Part shown: positions 12,005 to 25,263 of the stretch, in pieces
Layout of the letters: each line of letters begins with the position of its first letter
Position numbering within the stretch: position 1 is the first letter of the stretch
Source of the DNA: Anthopleura xanthogrammica
Lineage: Eukaryota > Cnidaria > Anthozoa > Actiniaria > Actiniidae
NCBI GenBank assembly: GCA_964019055.1
Contig: OZ025224.1
Span: forward strand, 5,661,376 to 5,725,375
Direction: 5' to 3'
Length of the DNA: 64,000 bases
Notes under the pieces: generated by a model
Seen by the model: only the letters and a program-made list of their open reading frames with translations
The model's database searches: none
What the model was told of the DNA's origin: nothing
Position numbers and translations under genes: made by a program

Positions 12005-12115
12005 GGTTCACTGGCAACTGACAAATGTCATAAAATTCAACTGACAACTGACAAAAAACTTGAAATTTAACTGACAACTAATAAATAAAAGAAATTTTAA
12101 CTGACAACTAACAGG
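12005..12115. repeat. Short interspersed CTGACAACTGACAA repeats
   Basis: Four or five imperfect copies of (C/A)TGACAACTGACAA-type sequence spaced by about 30 bp. Noncoding, upstream of gene B. Confidence 0.5.
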
Positions 12116-12577
12116 GCTGGGTCCCCCCTCCAGACCCTCAACTAGAATTTTTGATTTTTATAATGCCTATTATTTTATGCTGGAGTTTTTTAATAAGATA
12201 ATTAGCCGACTAAACTGATTAATTCACTTCTGTTGGCCAAAAGAGAAATAAATTCCTGCATGGACTTAGTAAATATAATGGTCATTGGTTTGACGTCATT
12301 GAAAAGTTATCGGAAATCGATAGACAAAAATAGAAACTTGGCGTTTTAGCAGCAAACAGCATTGATCTTCGGCACAGAAACAACTGATAACCAAATATGA
12401 TTGGTAAATAACTACAAATGATAAAGTTTCTTACGGAATATAATTCGATAAAGCGAAAAGGTCAATTTTGGGCTTCGAAGTTGCATTAAAACCGAAATGA
12501 ACGATATTGTCAATTCTTTAGCGTGAGCTTTGACATGATATTTGGGATTAATGAAGCTGAAACGGGAAAAAAGCAGC

Positions 12578-12647
12578 CCATTGTACGATAGCTTTCACGT
12601 CTTTTGTCAAGGTCTAATGAAGCAAAGCGACTCAATATATAAGTCAT
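12578..12647 (+). promoter_or_regulatory. Gene B core promoter, TATA at 12636
   Basis: TATATAAG (12636-12643) lies 116 bp before the gene B start codon. The block from CCATTGTACGATAGCTTT through GGTCTAATGAAGCAAAGCGA to the TATA box is almost the same as 27925-27995 upstream of gene C. Sequence similarity between B and C continues into the 5' UTR (CAGTTTTTTTCAAGTTC) and signal-peptide exon. Confidence 0.7.
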
Positions 12648-12751
12648 GATTTTCACCTTCTGATAATTTACAAAGCTATACCAGAAGTGCTAAACTGCAG
12701 TAAAAGGATTGTACAGCAGTTTTTTTCAAGTTCAGATTTTTCAATTCTGAA

Positions 12752-13300
12752 ATGCTACGAGTGTTTGTGATTCTCATTTTTGGGGTATTTCTACAGACCA
12801 TCAGCACCGTGCGGGGTTCTCCCGGTAGGTACCTGCTGTTTGCATATACAATCGCTTGAATATAACTTTATTTTCAATAAGGCTAATAGATTTGAAATTT
12901 TTTGCAATTTTTCTTCTAAAGTTAGGTATCATTAAGTACTTTCGAAAACGAAACAAAACGGAGATTCTGAGACTTTGTGACTTTGTTTTAGAGCTACAAG
13001 AGTTCGAAGAAGTGAAAAACTTGTTTTCTTGATATTTTGCACTAACCCACGCCTATAGTGGAAACTGATGTATTTAATATAACTTCTTCAGTCCATTGCT
13101 GCAGATTTTTGTTGTTACAAGGTTATCCCTCTGCATAGTACTAGTATTGTTATAAAATAGTAAGTTTCCTAGCTTTATACACATATTTATTTTTCTCTAC
13201 CTATTTAACAATTTTCTCTATATTTTATTTTGGTTATGTATTAGTATATATTTAAATTTGTAAAAAGCATTGAGTTTTTGAAATGCGTTTTTAAGAAATA

Positions 13301-13347
<47 letters not shown>

Positions 13348-16300
13348 GTATAATATAATATATTATAATATATCGAATAGTAGTATTGAAACTGAAACTG
13401 GTAGTTGGTTACAAGGTTAGATAGCTAATGTTATCTTAATAATTCATTTTCTTTAGCAAATTTCTGTGGTGCTAAAAGCGATGGTTACTACCCAGACCCT
13501 AACAACTGCCGTGGTTTAATCACCTGCTCCAAACATATTACACACCGCATGCCATGCCCTGCAGACATGAAATGGAACAACGTTAAAAAGATATGTGATT
13601 GGCCACAAAACGCTAACCCTCGGTGTGGACTCTTAAATTATTCACCTCCTTTTTACAATTGTCAAGAACAATTTATCTCAAGTAAGTAAAATACAAAAAT
13701 ACTTTTTCCCATGTTCATATCCTTCTTATGATCACTCATTTTATCCAGATTGCGCGTGATTTTAATTTCAGGTTGCTGTCTTCATGTTATATTTGTATTC
13801 ATTGGCTGAGCAGAGACAAAAACAAAACAAACTATGAAATGCTCAATCAAATACTTTCATTCATATCTCTTGTATAACGTATAACTTATAACTTGAGGAA
13901 CTAAGCGTTAACCGACTGAAAAAAAAAGTGGCATGACTGATAACCAAACTCATGTACTAGAACACTAGAATGTTGATATGATACATTTGTCTATGTGTAA
14001 GGGACCAGTAGTTTATTTTGTCGCAGGGGGAGGGGCGGCGGTGGTTTTTTAAAGAAAAAATGTACAATTTGTAACCCCCGTAAATATAATTCAAATATAA
14101 CTGTACCCCCTCTAATCCTTATTCAGGAAGATGTACATGTACCCTTGTTAAAGAGTTACTGGGTGGAATGATAGCATAAAATCTAACACTGTATCCCCAG
14201 TATTTTGAAATTGCAAAAAATGTACTTAAAGCTTGTATCACGAGTACGCATCATTAGCAACATGTTATACTACTCTCGAGCTCATTTGCATCTAAAACAT
14301 TCAAATTATACTTCACTTTATATAGAATGTATTACGCGGAAAGAGCTTTAATGATGATAAAAAAAAAGTAAAAATCCCATTGTCACGTTAAGTATTTCTG
14401 TACAAACCTGATTCTGAGTTCGCTCGTTATTTTAGGAGAATTTCTAATCTTTCTTCCGTTTTACTCTTAAAATCAACAGACAACTTCTGCAGCGGTAAGG
14501 CAAACGGAAACTACCCAGACCCCGATAATTGTTATGGTTACATAGCCTGTGCTAATGGCTTACCATATCACATGCCATGCCCTGCTGGACTTAAATGGAA
14601 CGACCGACAAAAGAGATGTGACTGGCCACAACATGCATATCCTGATTGCTCTGGGGCTACGACAGCACCAACAATAGTACCAGTAACACCATCAGGAGGA
14701 GTTGGAGGTAATTAGAATAATTCAAAAGATGAAAGGGGATTAGTGGTTAAGAAAATAGATTTCAAATTTGTATACAAATTTCTTAATCAAAATTGTGCAC
14801 TTGTTCCCAGGTAATTTCTGTCGAGGCAAAGTTAATGGTAACTATCCTGACCCCAACAATTGCTACGGGTACATTGCTTGTTCCAATGGCATTACATATC
14901 ACATGCCATGCCCTGCTGGACTTAAATGGAACGACCGACAAAAGAGATGTGACTGGCCACAACATGCCAACCCTGGCTGCTCTGGAGCACATCAATGGCC
15001 ATGTTACCACTGCGTCTGTCCAAATGGAAACAATCATAGTAAGTATTCACTTTCACTATCAATACAGCAGTTTTCCGTATTAGAGACTGCCAAAAATAAT
15101 GCCATAATATTCTAAGTGTCTTATTAACTATATTTTCTTTTTTATCAGGCGATTTCTGTAGTAGGAAGGTCAACGGTAACTACCCTGATTCAGCTAATTG
15201 CCATGGTTACATCGCATGTTCCAATGGTATCACCTATCACATGCCATGCCCTGCAGGTCTAGTCTGGAATAATGCACCAAAAAGATGTGACTGGAAGCGG
15301 AATGTTCCTCTACCTTGCGGCACACTGACTACGCCTATAACGGGTTCTCCTGTTACGACAACTGCACAAGGTAATTGAGTCATTTTTTCTTTCATTAATA
15401 TCTGTATATGAAACTGTTATTGAAAGGTCCACCTCAAACACGAATTCACAGACATGATGATCCCAGATAGAAGATGACTTTCGAAAATTCAATTAACATT
15501 TTACAAGTTCATTTATTGTGTACTAATCCTTGAAGAGAGATATACGCAATGGAAAGCACCTCGAGAAAAAAATTCGCTCTGGGATCCTTTTTTGTTGGTT
15601 GGCCTATATCATTTTGCCCAGTGTTAAGGTGAACTCGTCGGACTCATAGAATACCAAAAAAAAGATTCGAGTCCCGTCAAGGGATTATGGTATCTCTTTT
15701 TTTCTTAGGGTGCGTTGTGGATAAAACTGTTCGAGATGATCCCAGACACAAGTCGAATTCACATTGTGCTTGAGTTTGTTTAACTTTAATTGTGTGCATG
15801 AATCCTTGTAGGTATCTCTAACTGTGCTGGTAGGTCCAATGGAAACTACCCTGACCCCAAGAATTGCCGTGGTTACATCGCCTGTGCCAATGGTATCACC
15901 TATCATATGCCATGCCCTGCCGAACTGAAATGGAACGACGCTAAGAAGAGATGTGATTGGCCACAACACGCTAACCCTCCGTGTGGACCATCATCTAATC
16001 CAGCTCCTTCTTACACTTGTAAAGTCCAAGTCATCTCAAGTATGTAAAGTCCGATCAATAGCTGTATTGTGAGAGTGTTTGATGTGACATGATTGATCTG
16101 TTTATTATAACGTCAAAATTTTTGTCAAATTATCTTATCATTTAGTTCAATGTTTAAGTAAAATGACGTTAATCAATGTGTTCATCAGTTTGTATTCTGC
16201 CTGCTTAAGTACAATTGGTAAACATTACTTAGAAAGATTTGGAAAATTACTAAGACGTGGAATCATGTATATTTGCTTTCTTATTGGTATCATAACAATA

Positions 16301-19300
16301 GGGTTTTTAATCATTTTATGTCTATTTCCTCTAATCAACAGATAACTTTTGCAGCGGTAAGGCAAACGGTAACTACCCAGACCCAAGTAATTGTCATGGT
16401 TACATAGCCTGTGCTAATGGCTTAACTTATCACATGCCATGCCCTGCTCAACTTAAATGGAACGACCGACAAAAGAGATGTGACTGGCCACGACATGCGT
16501 ATCCTGATTGTTCTGGGGCTACAACAGCACCAACAATAGTACCAGTAACACCATCAGGAGGAGTTGGAGGTAATTAGAATAAATCAAAAGATCAAAGGGG
16601 ATTACTTCCTTTATTGTTTTAAATTTTTATACAAATTTCTTAATCAAAATTGTGCTCTTGTTCCCAGGTAATTTCTGTCGAGGCAAAGTTAATGGTAACT
16701 ATCCTGACCCCAACAATTGCTACGGGTACATTGCATGTTCCAATGGCATTACATATCACATGCCATGCCCTGCTCAACTTAAATGGAACGACCGACAAAA
16801 GAGATGTGACTGGCCACAACATGCCAACCCTGGCTGCTCTGGAGCACATCAATGGCCATGTTATATCTGCGTCTGTCCAAATGGAAACAATAACAGTAAG
16901 TATTCACTTTCACTATCAAATACAGCAGTTATCCATATTAGGAACTGCCAAAAATAATGCTATAATACTCTAAGCGTCTTATTAACTAATGTATATTTTC
17001 TTTATCATCAGGCGATTTCTGTAGTAACAAGGTCAACGGTAACTACCCTGATTCAGCTAATTGCCATGGTTACATCGCATGCTCCAATGGTATCACCTAT
17101 CACATGCCATGCCCTGCAGGTCTAGTCTGGAATAATGCACCAAAAAGATGTGACTGGAAGCGGAATGTTCCTCTACCTTGCGGCACACTGACTACGCCTA
17201 TAACGGGTTCTCCTGTTACGACAACTGCACAAGGTAATTGAGTCATTTTTTCTTTCATTAATATCTGTATATGAAACTGTTATTGAAAGGTCCACCTCAA
17301 ACACGAATTCACAGACATGATGATCCCAGATAGAAGATGACTTTCGAAAATTCAATTAACATTTTACAAGTTCATTTATTGTGTACTAATCCTTGAAGAG
17401 AGATATACGCAATGGAAAGCACCTCGAGAAAAAAATTCGCTCTGGGATCCTTTTTTGTTGGTTGGCCTATATCATTTTGCCCAGTGTTAAGGTGAACTCG
17501 TCGGACTCATAGAATACCAAAAAAAAGATTCGAGTCCCGTCAAGGGATTATGGTATCTCTTTTTTTCTTAGGGTGCGTTGTGGATAAAACTGTTCGAGAT
17601 GATCCCAGACACAAGTCGAATTCACATTGTGCTTGAGTTTGTTTAACTTTAATTGTGTGCATGAATCCTTGTAGGTATCTCTAACTGTGCTGGTAGGTCC
17701 AATGGAAACTACCCTGACCCCAAGAATTGCCGTGGTTACATCGCCTGTGCCAATGGTATCACCTATCATATGCCATGCCCTGCCGAACTGAAATGGAACG
17801 ACGCTAAGAAGAGATGTGATTGGCCACAACACGCTAACCCTCCGTGTGGACCATCATCTAATCCAGCTCCTTCTTACACTTGTAAAGTCCAAGTCATCTC
17901 AAGTATGTAAAGTCCGATCAATAGCTGTATTGTGAGAGTGTTTGATGTGACATGATTGATTTGTTTATTATAACGTCGAAATTTTTGTCAAATTATCTTA
18001 TCATTCAGTTGAATGTTTAAGTAAAATGACGTTAATCAATGTGTTCATCAGTTTGTATTCTGCCTGCTTAAGTACAATTGGTAAACATTACTTAGAAAGA
18101 TTTGGAAAATTACTAAGACGTGGAATCATGTATATTTGCTTTCTTATTGGTATCATAACAATAGGGTTTTTAATCATTTTATGTCTATTTCCTTTAATCA
18201 ACAGATAACTTTTGCAGCGGTAAGGCAAACGGTAACTACCCAGACCCAAGTAATTGTCATGGTTACATAGCCTGTGCTAATGGCTTAACTTATCACATGC
18301 CATGCCCTGCTCAACTTAAATGGAACGACCGACAAAAGAGATGTGACTGGCCACGACATGCGTATCCTGATTGTTCTGGGGCTACAACAGCACCAACAAT
18401 AGTACCAGTAACACCATCAGGAGGAGTTGGAGGTAATTAGAATAAATCAAAAGATCAAAGGGGATTACTTCCTTTATTGTTTTAAATTTTTATACAAATT
18501 TCTTAATCAAAATTGTGCTCTTGTTCCCAGGTAATTTCTGTCGAGGCAAAGTTAATGGTAACTATCCTGACCCCAACAATTGCTACGGGTACATTGCATG
18601 TTCCAATGGCATTACATATCACATGCCATGCCCTGCTCAACTTAAATGGAACGACCGACAAAAGAGATGTGACTGGCCACAACATGCCAACCCTGGCTGC
18701 TCTGGAGCACATCAATGGCCATGTTATATCTGCGTCTGTCCAAATGGAAACAATAACAGTAAGTATTCACTTTCACTATCAAATACAGCAGTTATCCATA
18801 TTAGGAACTGCCAAAAATAATGCTATAATACTCTAAGCGTCTTATTAACTAATGTATATTTTCTTTATCATCAGGCGATTTCTGTAGTAACAAGGTCAAC
18901 GGTAACTACCCTGATTCAGCTAATTGCCATGGTTACATCGCATGCTCCAATGGTATCACCTATCACATGCCATGCCCTGCAGGTCTAGTGTGGAATGATG
19001 CCCAAAAGAGATGTGATTGGAAGCGGAATGTTCCTCCACCTTGCGGCACACTGACATCACCAACAACGAGTTCTCCTGTTACAACATCTGCTACAACATC
19101 TGCACCAAGTAAGGAAGATCAAATATAACTTTGGCAAGAAAATCAATATTTTGATTAACAAACGTTTTGTCATGCACTGATGACCAGGCTACAGAGCAAT
19201 ACGGCAAAATATTAGAATAATATTAAAATATTAATATTAGGCAAAATACACAGATAAAAGGAAAGAATAGCAAGCTTTCTGCAAGTTACATTGAAAGAAA

Positions 19301-22300
19301 CTGTCGTACTCAAAATAGATTAATAGATAAGAACTTCCAGATATTGTATTTGATTTATTGTTTGTTTTTAATTAATGTGTTTTAGACAGCTTTAACTGTG
19401 CTGGAAGACCCAATGGTAACTATCCTGACCCAAACAACTGCTATGGATACATCGCATGTTCCAATGGCCGCACCTATCGAATGCCCTGCCCTGCAGGTCT
19501 AGTTTGGAATGATATCCCAAAGAGATGTGATTGGAAGCGTAATGTTCCTCCACCATGCGGCACTTCGAATACACCACCAACAACAATCTCTCCTGTCCCA
19601 ACATCTGGACCAAGTGAGCATCTTAGCATATATATATATCTCTCTCTATATATATATATAATTTTTTTTTGACTGGGTAAAACTTGGACGAAAGTTATTG
19701 GCGTGAGACATATTTATTGGGGAAATTTGAAATACTTATTGATATCTAACTTAGTTTGTTGTTACTAATTTTAGATGTCTTTAACTGTGCTGGAAGACCC
19801 AATGGTAACTATCCTGACCCCAACAACTGCTATGGATACATCGCATGCTCCAATGGCCGCACCTATCGAATGCCCTGCCCTGCAGGTCTAGTTTGGAATG
19901 ATATCCCAAAGAGATGTGATTGGAAGCGTAATGTTCCTCCACCATGCGGCACTTCGAATACACCACCAACAACAATCTCTCCTGTCCCAACATCTGGACC
20001 AAGTGAGCATCTTAGCATATCTCTCTCTCTATATATATATATATTTTTTTTGACTGGGTAAACTTGGACGAAAGTTATTGGCGTGAGACATATTTATTGG
20101 GGAAATTTGAAATACTTATTGATATCTAACTTAGTTTGTTGTTACTAATTTTAGATGTCTTTAACTGTGCTGGAAGACCCAATGGTAACTATCCTGACCC
20201 AAACAACTGCTATGGATACATCGCATGCTCCAATGGCCGCACCTATCGAATGCCCTGCCCTGCAGGTCTAGTTTGGAATGATATCCCAAAGAGATGTGAT
20301 TGGAAGCGTAATGTTCCTCCACCATGCGGCACTTCGAATACACCACCAACAACAATCTCTCCTGTCCCAACATCTGGACCAAGTGAGCATCTTAGCATAT
20401 CTCTCTCTCTCTCTCTCTCTATATATATTTTTTTGACTGGGTAAACTTGGACGAAAGTTATTGGCGTGAGACATATTTATTGGGGAAACTTGAAATACTT
20501 ATTGATATCTAACTTAGTTTGTTGTTACTATTTTTAGATGTCTTTAACTGTGCTGGAAGACCCAATGGTAACTATCCTGACCCAAACAACTGCTATGGAT
20601 ACATCGCATGTTCCAATGGCCACGCCTATCGAATGCCATGCCCTGCAGGTCTAGTTTGGAATGATATCCCAAAGAGATGTGATTGGAAGCGTAATGTTCC
20701 TCCACCATGCGGCACATTGAATACACCAACAACGGGTTCTCCAACTCCGACATGTGCACCACGTAAGCAAAACCCCATCTTGAGACAGCTCGTGCATAAC
20801 ATCTCGATACAAGACAAGCTAGACAAATCTTTCAGTTTCTTGATAAAAAAACTACGTTGCTCGAGACATATTCATCTATTTAATAAATTTGCAGTACTTT
20901 AGTCTTATTACTAACTTCGTTTATGCTGTTATCATCCTTAGACTGCTTTAGCTGTGCTGGTAAACCCAATGGTAATTATCCTGACCCAAGCAACTGCCAT
21001 GCATGCATTGTTTGTTTCAATGGCCGCGTCTATCGAATACCCTGCCCTGCAGGTCTAGTTTGGAATCATGCTTACCAGAGATGTGATTGGGCGAGCAGCG
21101 TTCCTCCACCTTGCGGCACTTTGATTGTATCTATAAGTAAGGAAAACCTCTCTATGTAAACATAATATATTTTTTAATGTAGTATATTAATATTTTTTGT
21201 ACTGATCAAAGTAAGTGTCAAAATACGTAATGCGGATACTGTTTGAAAGCCTCGCCGCGCTAACAATGGATCACTTTGTTATGTATTCCATTTGCGTTCC
21301 ATACTACACGACATTATCTTTAGCGTTATTTCGTAAATGGTGATTCATGGATTCATACAGGATTCATGACAGGGCCAGAAAAGGGTATTTCTCCTCATGG
21401 TTCTAATGAATTTGCGATTCGCATTTATGATTCCTCCAGGTAACTTCTGTACTGGTAAAGCTAACGGTAACTATCCCGATCCATTAAATATCTATGGATA
21501 CATCACTTGTACTAATGGAGCTTATTGTCGTGTCCAATGTCCTGGAAATTTGAAGTGGAATGCAATTAAAAAGATGTGTGATTGGCAGCAAGTTGGTAAG
21601 TTTTACTCCATTGCTTCTAAGAATTTATTTTCAATGTGTTTGCGTTCTATTTTGACCATTCTAAACAATGCATCTTCACAAGGAAACTATAATATTTTTT
21701 TGGCATTGATAAATATTAAAAAATCGGGATTACTTGGATTTCTTCCAAGATTCCTGAATTATTCGATGTTTTTGATGCCAACCACCCTGTATTCGTTTTC
21801 AATTTAGTGGCCACTCTTGTCTTTCAAGAACTATTAGTTTTCCGTTTTTTTAAAGATGATTTCTGTGACCTCAATTTTAGTAGCTTGAAAAATCACACAT
21901 GTGTTAGGTGTCATATTAGAGTTTGAATGTACGCTTTTCTCAGGGAGGTTCGATTTTGTGGCGTTTCAATGGCATATTTTCTTCAGTTATGACGCTCAGG
22001 AAATACGGTGCTTGTACTCACAATGTAACCGAACCACCTCCCTTAGTAGACTCAGTGATAACTGAGAACATTTGTATTATAGTCTAGCTCATCAAAACAT
22101 CTTTTTAATTTCATATCAGATGCGTCCTGTCATGGAAAACCTAACGGAAACTACCCTGATCCGAAAAACTGCTATGGATACATCGCCTGCGCTAATAGAA
22201 TTACATATCGTATGCACTGCCCTGCAGGCCTGATGTGGAATGATCATAAGAAGCTTTGTGATTGGCCGCAATATGCTACTGGTAATGGCTGTCAAGCAGG

Positions 22301-22819
22301 AGGTACGATATTTCGCACACTTCTGGTTCAAGTGGCCCCACGGTGGGCAAATTAACTCCCTTTCTCTGCTTTCAACCTTTCCTACAGTAACCTGATGATA
22401 TGCTTTTAAATTTGCAATCATTGACACTCAGCAACACAAAGAAACCTGCGAAAAAAATTTTTTTTTTTTAAGAACTTAGAAGTAAGAGATAATAGCCACT
22501 AATACAATATATATCGCAGTGTAAACACTGGTTTACTAACATGTTTGAAAACCAGACATATATCGTAGCTCTCACTACTCAGTAGATGTAGAGTAAAATT
22601 AGTCCAAATTGTTGTTTACCATTCTGTTCCCCTTATAAACAAGCTGTGACTTCTTGGGTAAGATAGTATAATTCCATTCTAATTAAAGATATTTAATTTC
22701 TTCTCTTTTTAGGTTGTAATAATATTCTAACAAATGAATGCTGTGATGTAATAAAAGCCAGAAATGACTGCGGAGGCATGATTGGACTCTACTGCAGAAA
22801 GACATGCAATAGATGCTGA
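12752..22819 (+). CDS. Gene B: 19 chitin-binding domains + ShKT-like C-terminus
   Basis: Exons: 12752-12824; 13457-13681; 14480-14707; 14811-15038; 15149-15370; 15812-16039; 16342-16569; 16668-16895; 17012-17233; 17675-17902; 18205-18432; 18531-18758; 18875-19108; 19386-19613; 19775-20002; 20155-20382; 20538-20762; 20942-21136; 21440-21595; 22120-22302; 22713-22819. They total 4350 nt (1449 aa), and every intron is phase 1. Exon 1 is a signal peptide (MLRVFVILIFGVFLQ). Exons 2-20 are each one CBM14 domain (NGNYPDP..C.GYIAC...YHMPCP..LKWND...RCDW) with Thr/Pro/Ser linkers likely to be O-glycosylated. The last exon is ShKT-like but has seven cysteines. Exons 18-19 are degenerate: exon 18 reads CHACIVC for the usual C.GYIAC, and exon 19 lacks the second and last cysteines. 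Predicted secreted multivalent chitin binder; likely extracellular matrix. Splice sites are manual; the copy number depends on assembly. Confidence 0.85.
13235..13347 (+). mobile_element. SINE/LINE 3'-tail with (ATT)n
   Basis: TTGTAAAAAGCATTGAGTTT, then AAATGCG...AATAAAGT and a run of ATT repeats, has the form of CR1/L2-type or tRNA-SINE 3' ends in marine invertebrates. It is in intron 1 of gene B. Confidence 0.45.
14480..18874 (+). repeat. Gene B four-exon cassette array (period about 1863 bp)
   Basis: The block 15149-17011 (exons of type c, d, a, b with their introns) recurs as 17012-18874 with only a few differences, including the full intron sequences. A diverged earlier a-b pair is at 14480-15038. 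Exons recur at 1862-1863 bp spacing (14480, 16342, 18205). This is a tandem segmental duplication inside one gene. Confidence 0.9.
15621..15690 (+). other. tRNA-like fragment in intron
   Basis: AACTCGTCGGACTCATAGAA and GATTCGAGTCCCGTC resemble a tRNA anticodon arm (CTCATAG loop) and B-box/T arm. The acceptor stem does not pair and the variable region is replaced by poly-A, so this is at most a tRNA-derived relic. The identical copy at 17484-17553 arose by the cassette duplication. Confidence 0.35.
19386..20762 (+). repeat. Gene B e-type exon array (period about 380-390 bp)
   Basis: Four exons (19386, 19775, 20155, 20538) and their introns are tandem copies. The three introns between them carry a length-variable (CT)n(TA)n microsatellite right after the donor site (about 19629-19660, 20015-20045, 20398-20430). 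All four domains read NCAGRPNGNYPDPNNCYGY or very close. Confidence 0.9.
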
Positions 22820-24122
22820 CCTTCAACAAACAAATTGATCCACTTCATTAGATTGAATCTAGCCTTTGAACGGATGGAATACTAGGCAGAACGTCCACAA
22901 CATCCTTAATTATGATAAATGATTAGAAATTTTAGTCTGCGATTTGCCCCTTAACGCTTACATGCGCTTTTAAACAAAGCAATTGCCTGAACGCTTTCGA
23001 TCACACAACCATACTTTTCCTAGTCTTTGAATTTATCTAAAATGGCTCAATGCTGGCTATTTATGGTAAATATTTTATTGGAAAAATGTCAATAATCTTA
23101 AATTATAGTTATTTGTATAAAAAGGAATAATTTGAAAAATTAACGAAAGAACGTTTAACGTTTATTCGTTTATCTCTGAATACATTAAAAAAAATCAATG
23201 AAATAGAATAGTTTTTAGTTTATATGGAACGAAGAAGGCTTCTGGAAAGGAATTGTAAATGGGAGTTTGAATGCTTTTAGGCAAGTTTACAGAGCTGAAA
23301 TTTAGATATTTCAAAGACATTTAAGATCTAGAGTCTTGAAATGATAGTGGTCTGCTAGGTGTTCTAAGCTTGGGAACGTAATTACACGGATAACTCGTTT
23401 TTGTATACGTAATATATGAATCGTAATATATGAATCCTAATTACTACCCCGAATTAATGTAACATAGGAAATATGTGAGTAAATGAAACTGTAAGAAAGG
23501 CTTCTTAGAATACAAAAAGAAAGATAATCTCTGCATTTAGATTTAATTCCAATCAATTTTGCAATTTTTCTTGTTTTAAAAGCAATGAGGGCTCCATTGA
23601 GCATAGTTAATAGCGAAAATTAAAATCAATCGAGTTGATCTTTCATGGCTTGATTGCGTCATCGCCTTGTCAAACACGTACATACGACGGCGTGTCCCAC
23701 CACAGGGCTCCCGCCTTGTTTCAAAGCAAAACTCGCAAATGCACAGAAAACATCGCTAATAATGTAGTCAAAGATGGATCTAAAACGTATTTTTTCATAA
23801 TTTTGAAAAGCGATGAGTACGTTCAATCTATGACTGAAAGCACAGAAGTCATGTCTGCCTTGTCATGTCTGACAATTTATCCCGGGCGATGTATGATACC
23901 CTCCCGCGATTCAATTTTATCGTGTCAGCGGTTGTGTAATCTAATTATATGCATAATTCATACGTAATGCAATAGATGATATAGTGGTCACGCTCGTCTT
24001 CATTTTCAAGCAGATGACACTGAAATAAAATTTATAACTATTTTTTCTTTTGTCTTATTGTTCCTATTGTTTATTTCTTTTTTTTTACCTCGTTTTACTC
24101 CGTTTTTTTTCGGGTATTATAA

Positions 24123-24647
24123 TAGCGCCTGGTGAGCGGAGATGGCCGGGAGAGCCAGGGGAACACGAGAATTTAGTGTAATACCGGCGCCGAGTGGGCG
24201 AAATATGAGAATTAATTCAGTGTGAATACCGCCGAGTGAGCGAAGATGGCCTGGAGAGCCATGGGTACAAGAGAATTAATTGTGAATACCGCCGAGTGAG
24301 CGAAGATGGCCCGGAGAGCCATGGGTACAAGAGAATTAATTGTGAATACCGCCGAGTGAGCGAAGATGGCCCGGAGAGCCATGGGTACAAGAGAATTAAT
24401 TGTGAATACCGCCGAGTGAGCGAAGATGGCCCGGAGAGCCATGGGTACAAGAGAATTAATTGTGAATACCGCCGAGTGAGCGAAGATGGCCCGGAGAGCC
24501 ATGGGTACAAGAGAATTAATTGTGAATACCGCCGAGTGAGCGAATATGGCCCGGAGAGCCATGGGTACAAGAGAATTAATTGTGAATACTGCCGAGTGAG
24601 CGAAGATGGCCCGGAGAGCCATGGGTACAAGAGAATTAATTGTGAAT
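24123..24647. repeat. 60-bp minisatellite, about 7 exact and 2 degenerate copies
   Basis: The unit contains CCGCCGAGTGAGCGAAGATG and GAGAGCCATGGGTACAAGAG. Copies from 24228 on differ at only single bases; diverged copies with indels precede them. Because 60 is divisible by three, frames on both strands stay open for about 160 codons, but the translation is a pure 20-residue repeat with no flanking exon signals. Confidence 0.9.
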
Positions 24648-25084
24648 GTCTTTGTCTGTGTTTTCTTCAATTTTATATGGCAAATTCCCTCCAAAAAATA
24701 CTCTTCTCCTATTTTTACATTTAACGGTATAGTTTTTTGTACTCTCCCTCTGTCAGCCTCTGTCTAGTAAACCTTTTACATTTTTTGTCACCCCGGGTTG
24801 GTTTATGCTTGTAGGTTGATTGCACTCAGTTTGCGTCAAGATTGGAAGAAGTTAACAGGCTAGAACCAGCCGGGGCTATTCCCTTAAGGTGCATCATCTA
24901 GGAAACCCTGCCTTTTGTTGGCCCTTTGCCTCCGCCTTCCCTGGTGTGCGCTCGTCCGGGCCTGGGGAGACTTTCTCAATTGCGTTTTTTGGACCCAAGC
25001 CACTTCAGAGCAGGCAACCTACATACTAAGCATACGTATGATTTGTCACGTCGGATCAAAGGTTAATAAGCTTTGAGTTGTGGA

Positions 25085-25170
25085 GTATTGGGGGTTCTGA
25101 GTAATGGATATGGGTTCTGAGTAATGGATATGGGTTCAGAGTAATGGATATGGTTTCTGAGTAATGGATT
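25085..25170. repeat. 20-bp tandem repeat, four copies
   Basis: GGGTTCTGAGTAATGGATAT and close variants, ending in a short poly-T tract. Confidence 0.8.
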
Positions 25171-25263
25171 TTTTTTTTTAAGTATTGAATTAAGGATGTT
25201 ATGGGTATGTTTGGATGTAAGCCATATTCCATCTCGTCTCTTTACCTTGGTGAGGGACAGGAG

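Noticed and set aside
15621..15690. Functional tRNA gene
   Set aside because: Acceptor and T stems do not close, and an A-run replaces the variable region; kept only as a tRNA-like relic.
16163..16345. Hydrophobic 60-codon frame, repeated at 18026
   Set aside because: Lies in an intron and runs into the next acceptor; duplicated only because the cassette was duplicated.
24212..24724. 160-codon frames on both strands with a 20-residue repeat
   Set aside because: Pure product of the 60-bp minisatellite; no splice sites or domain.
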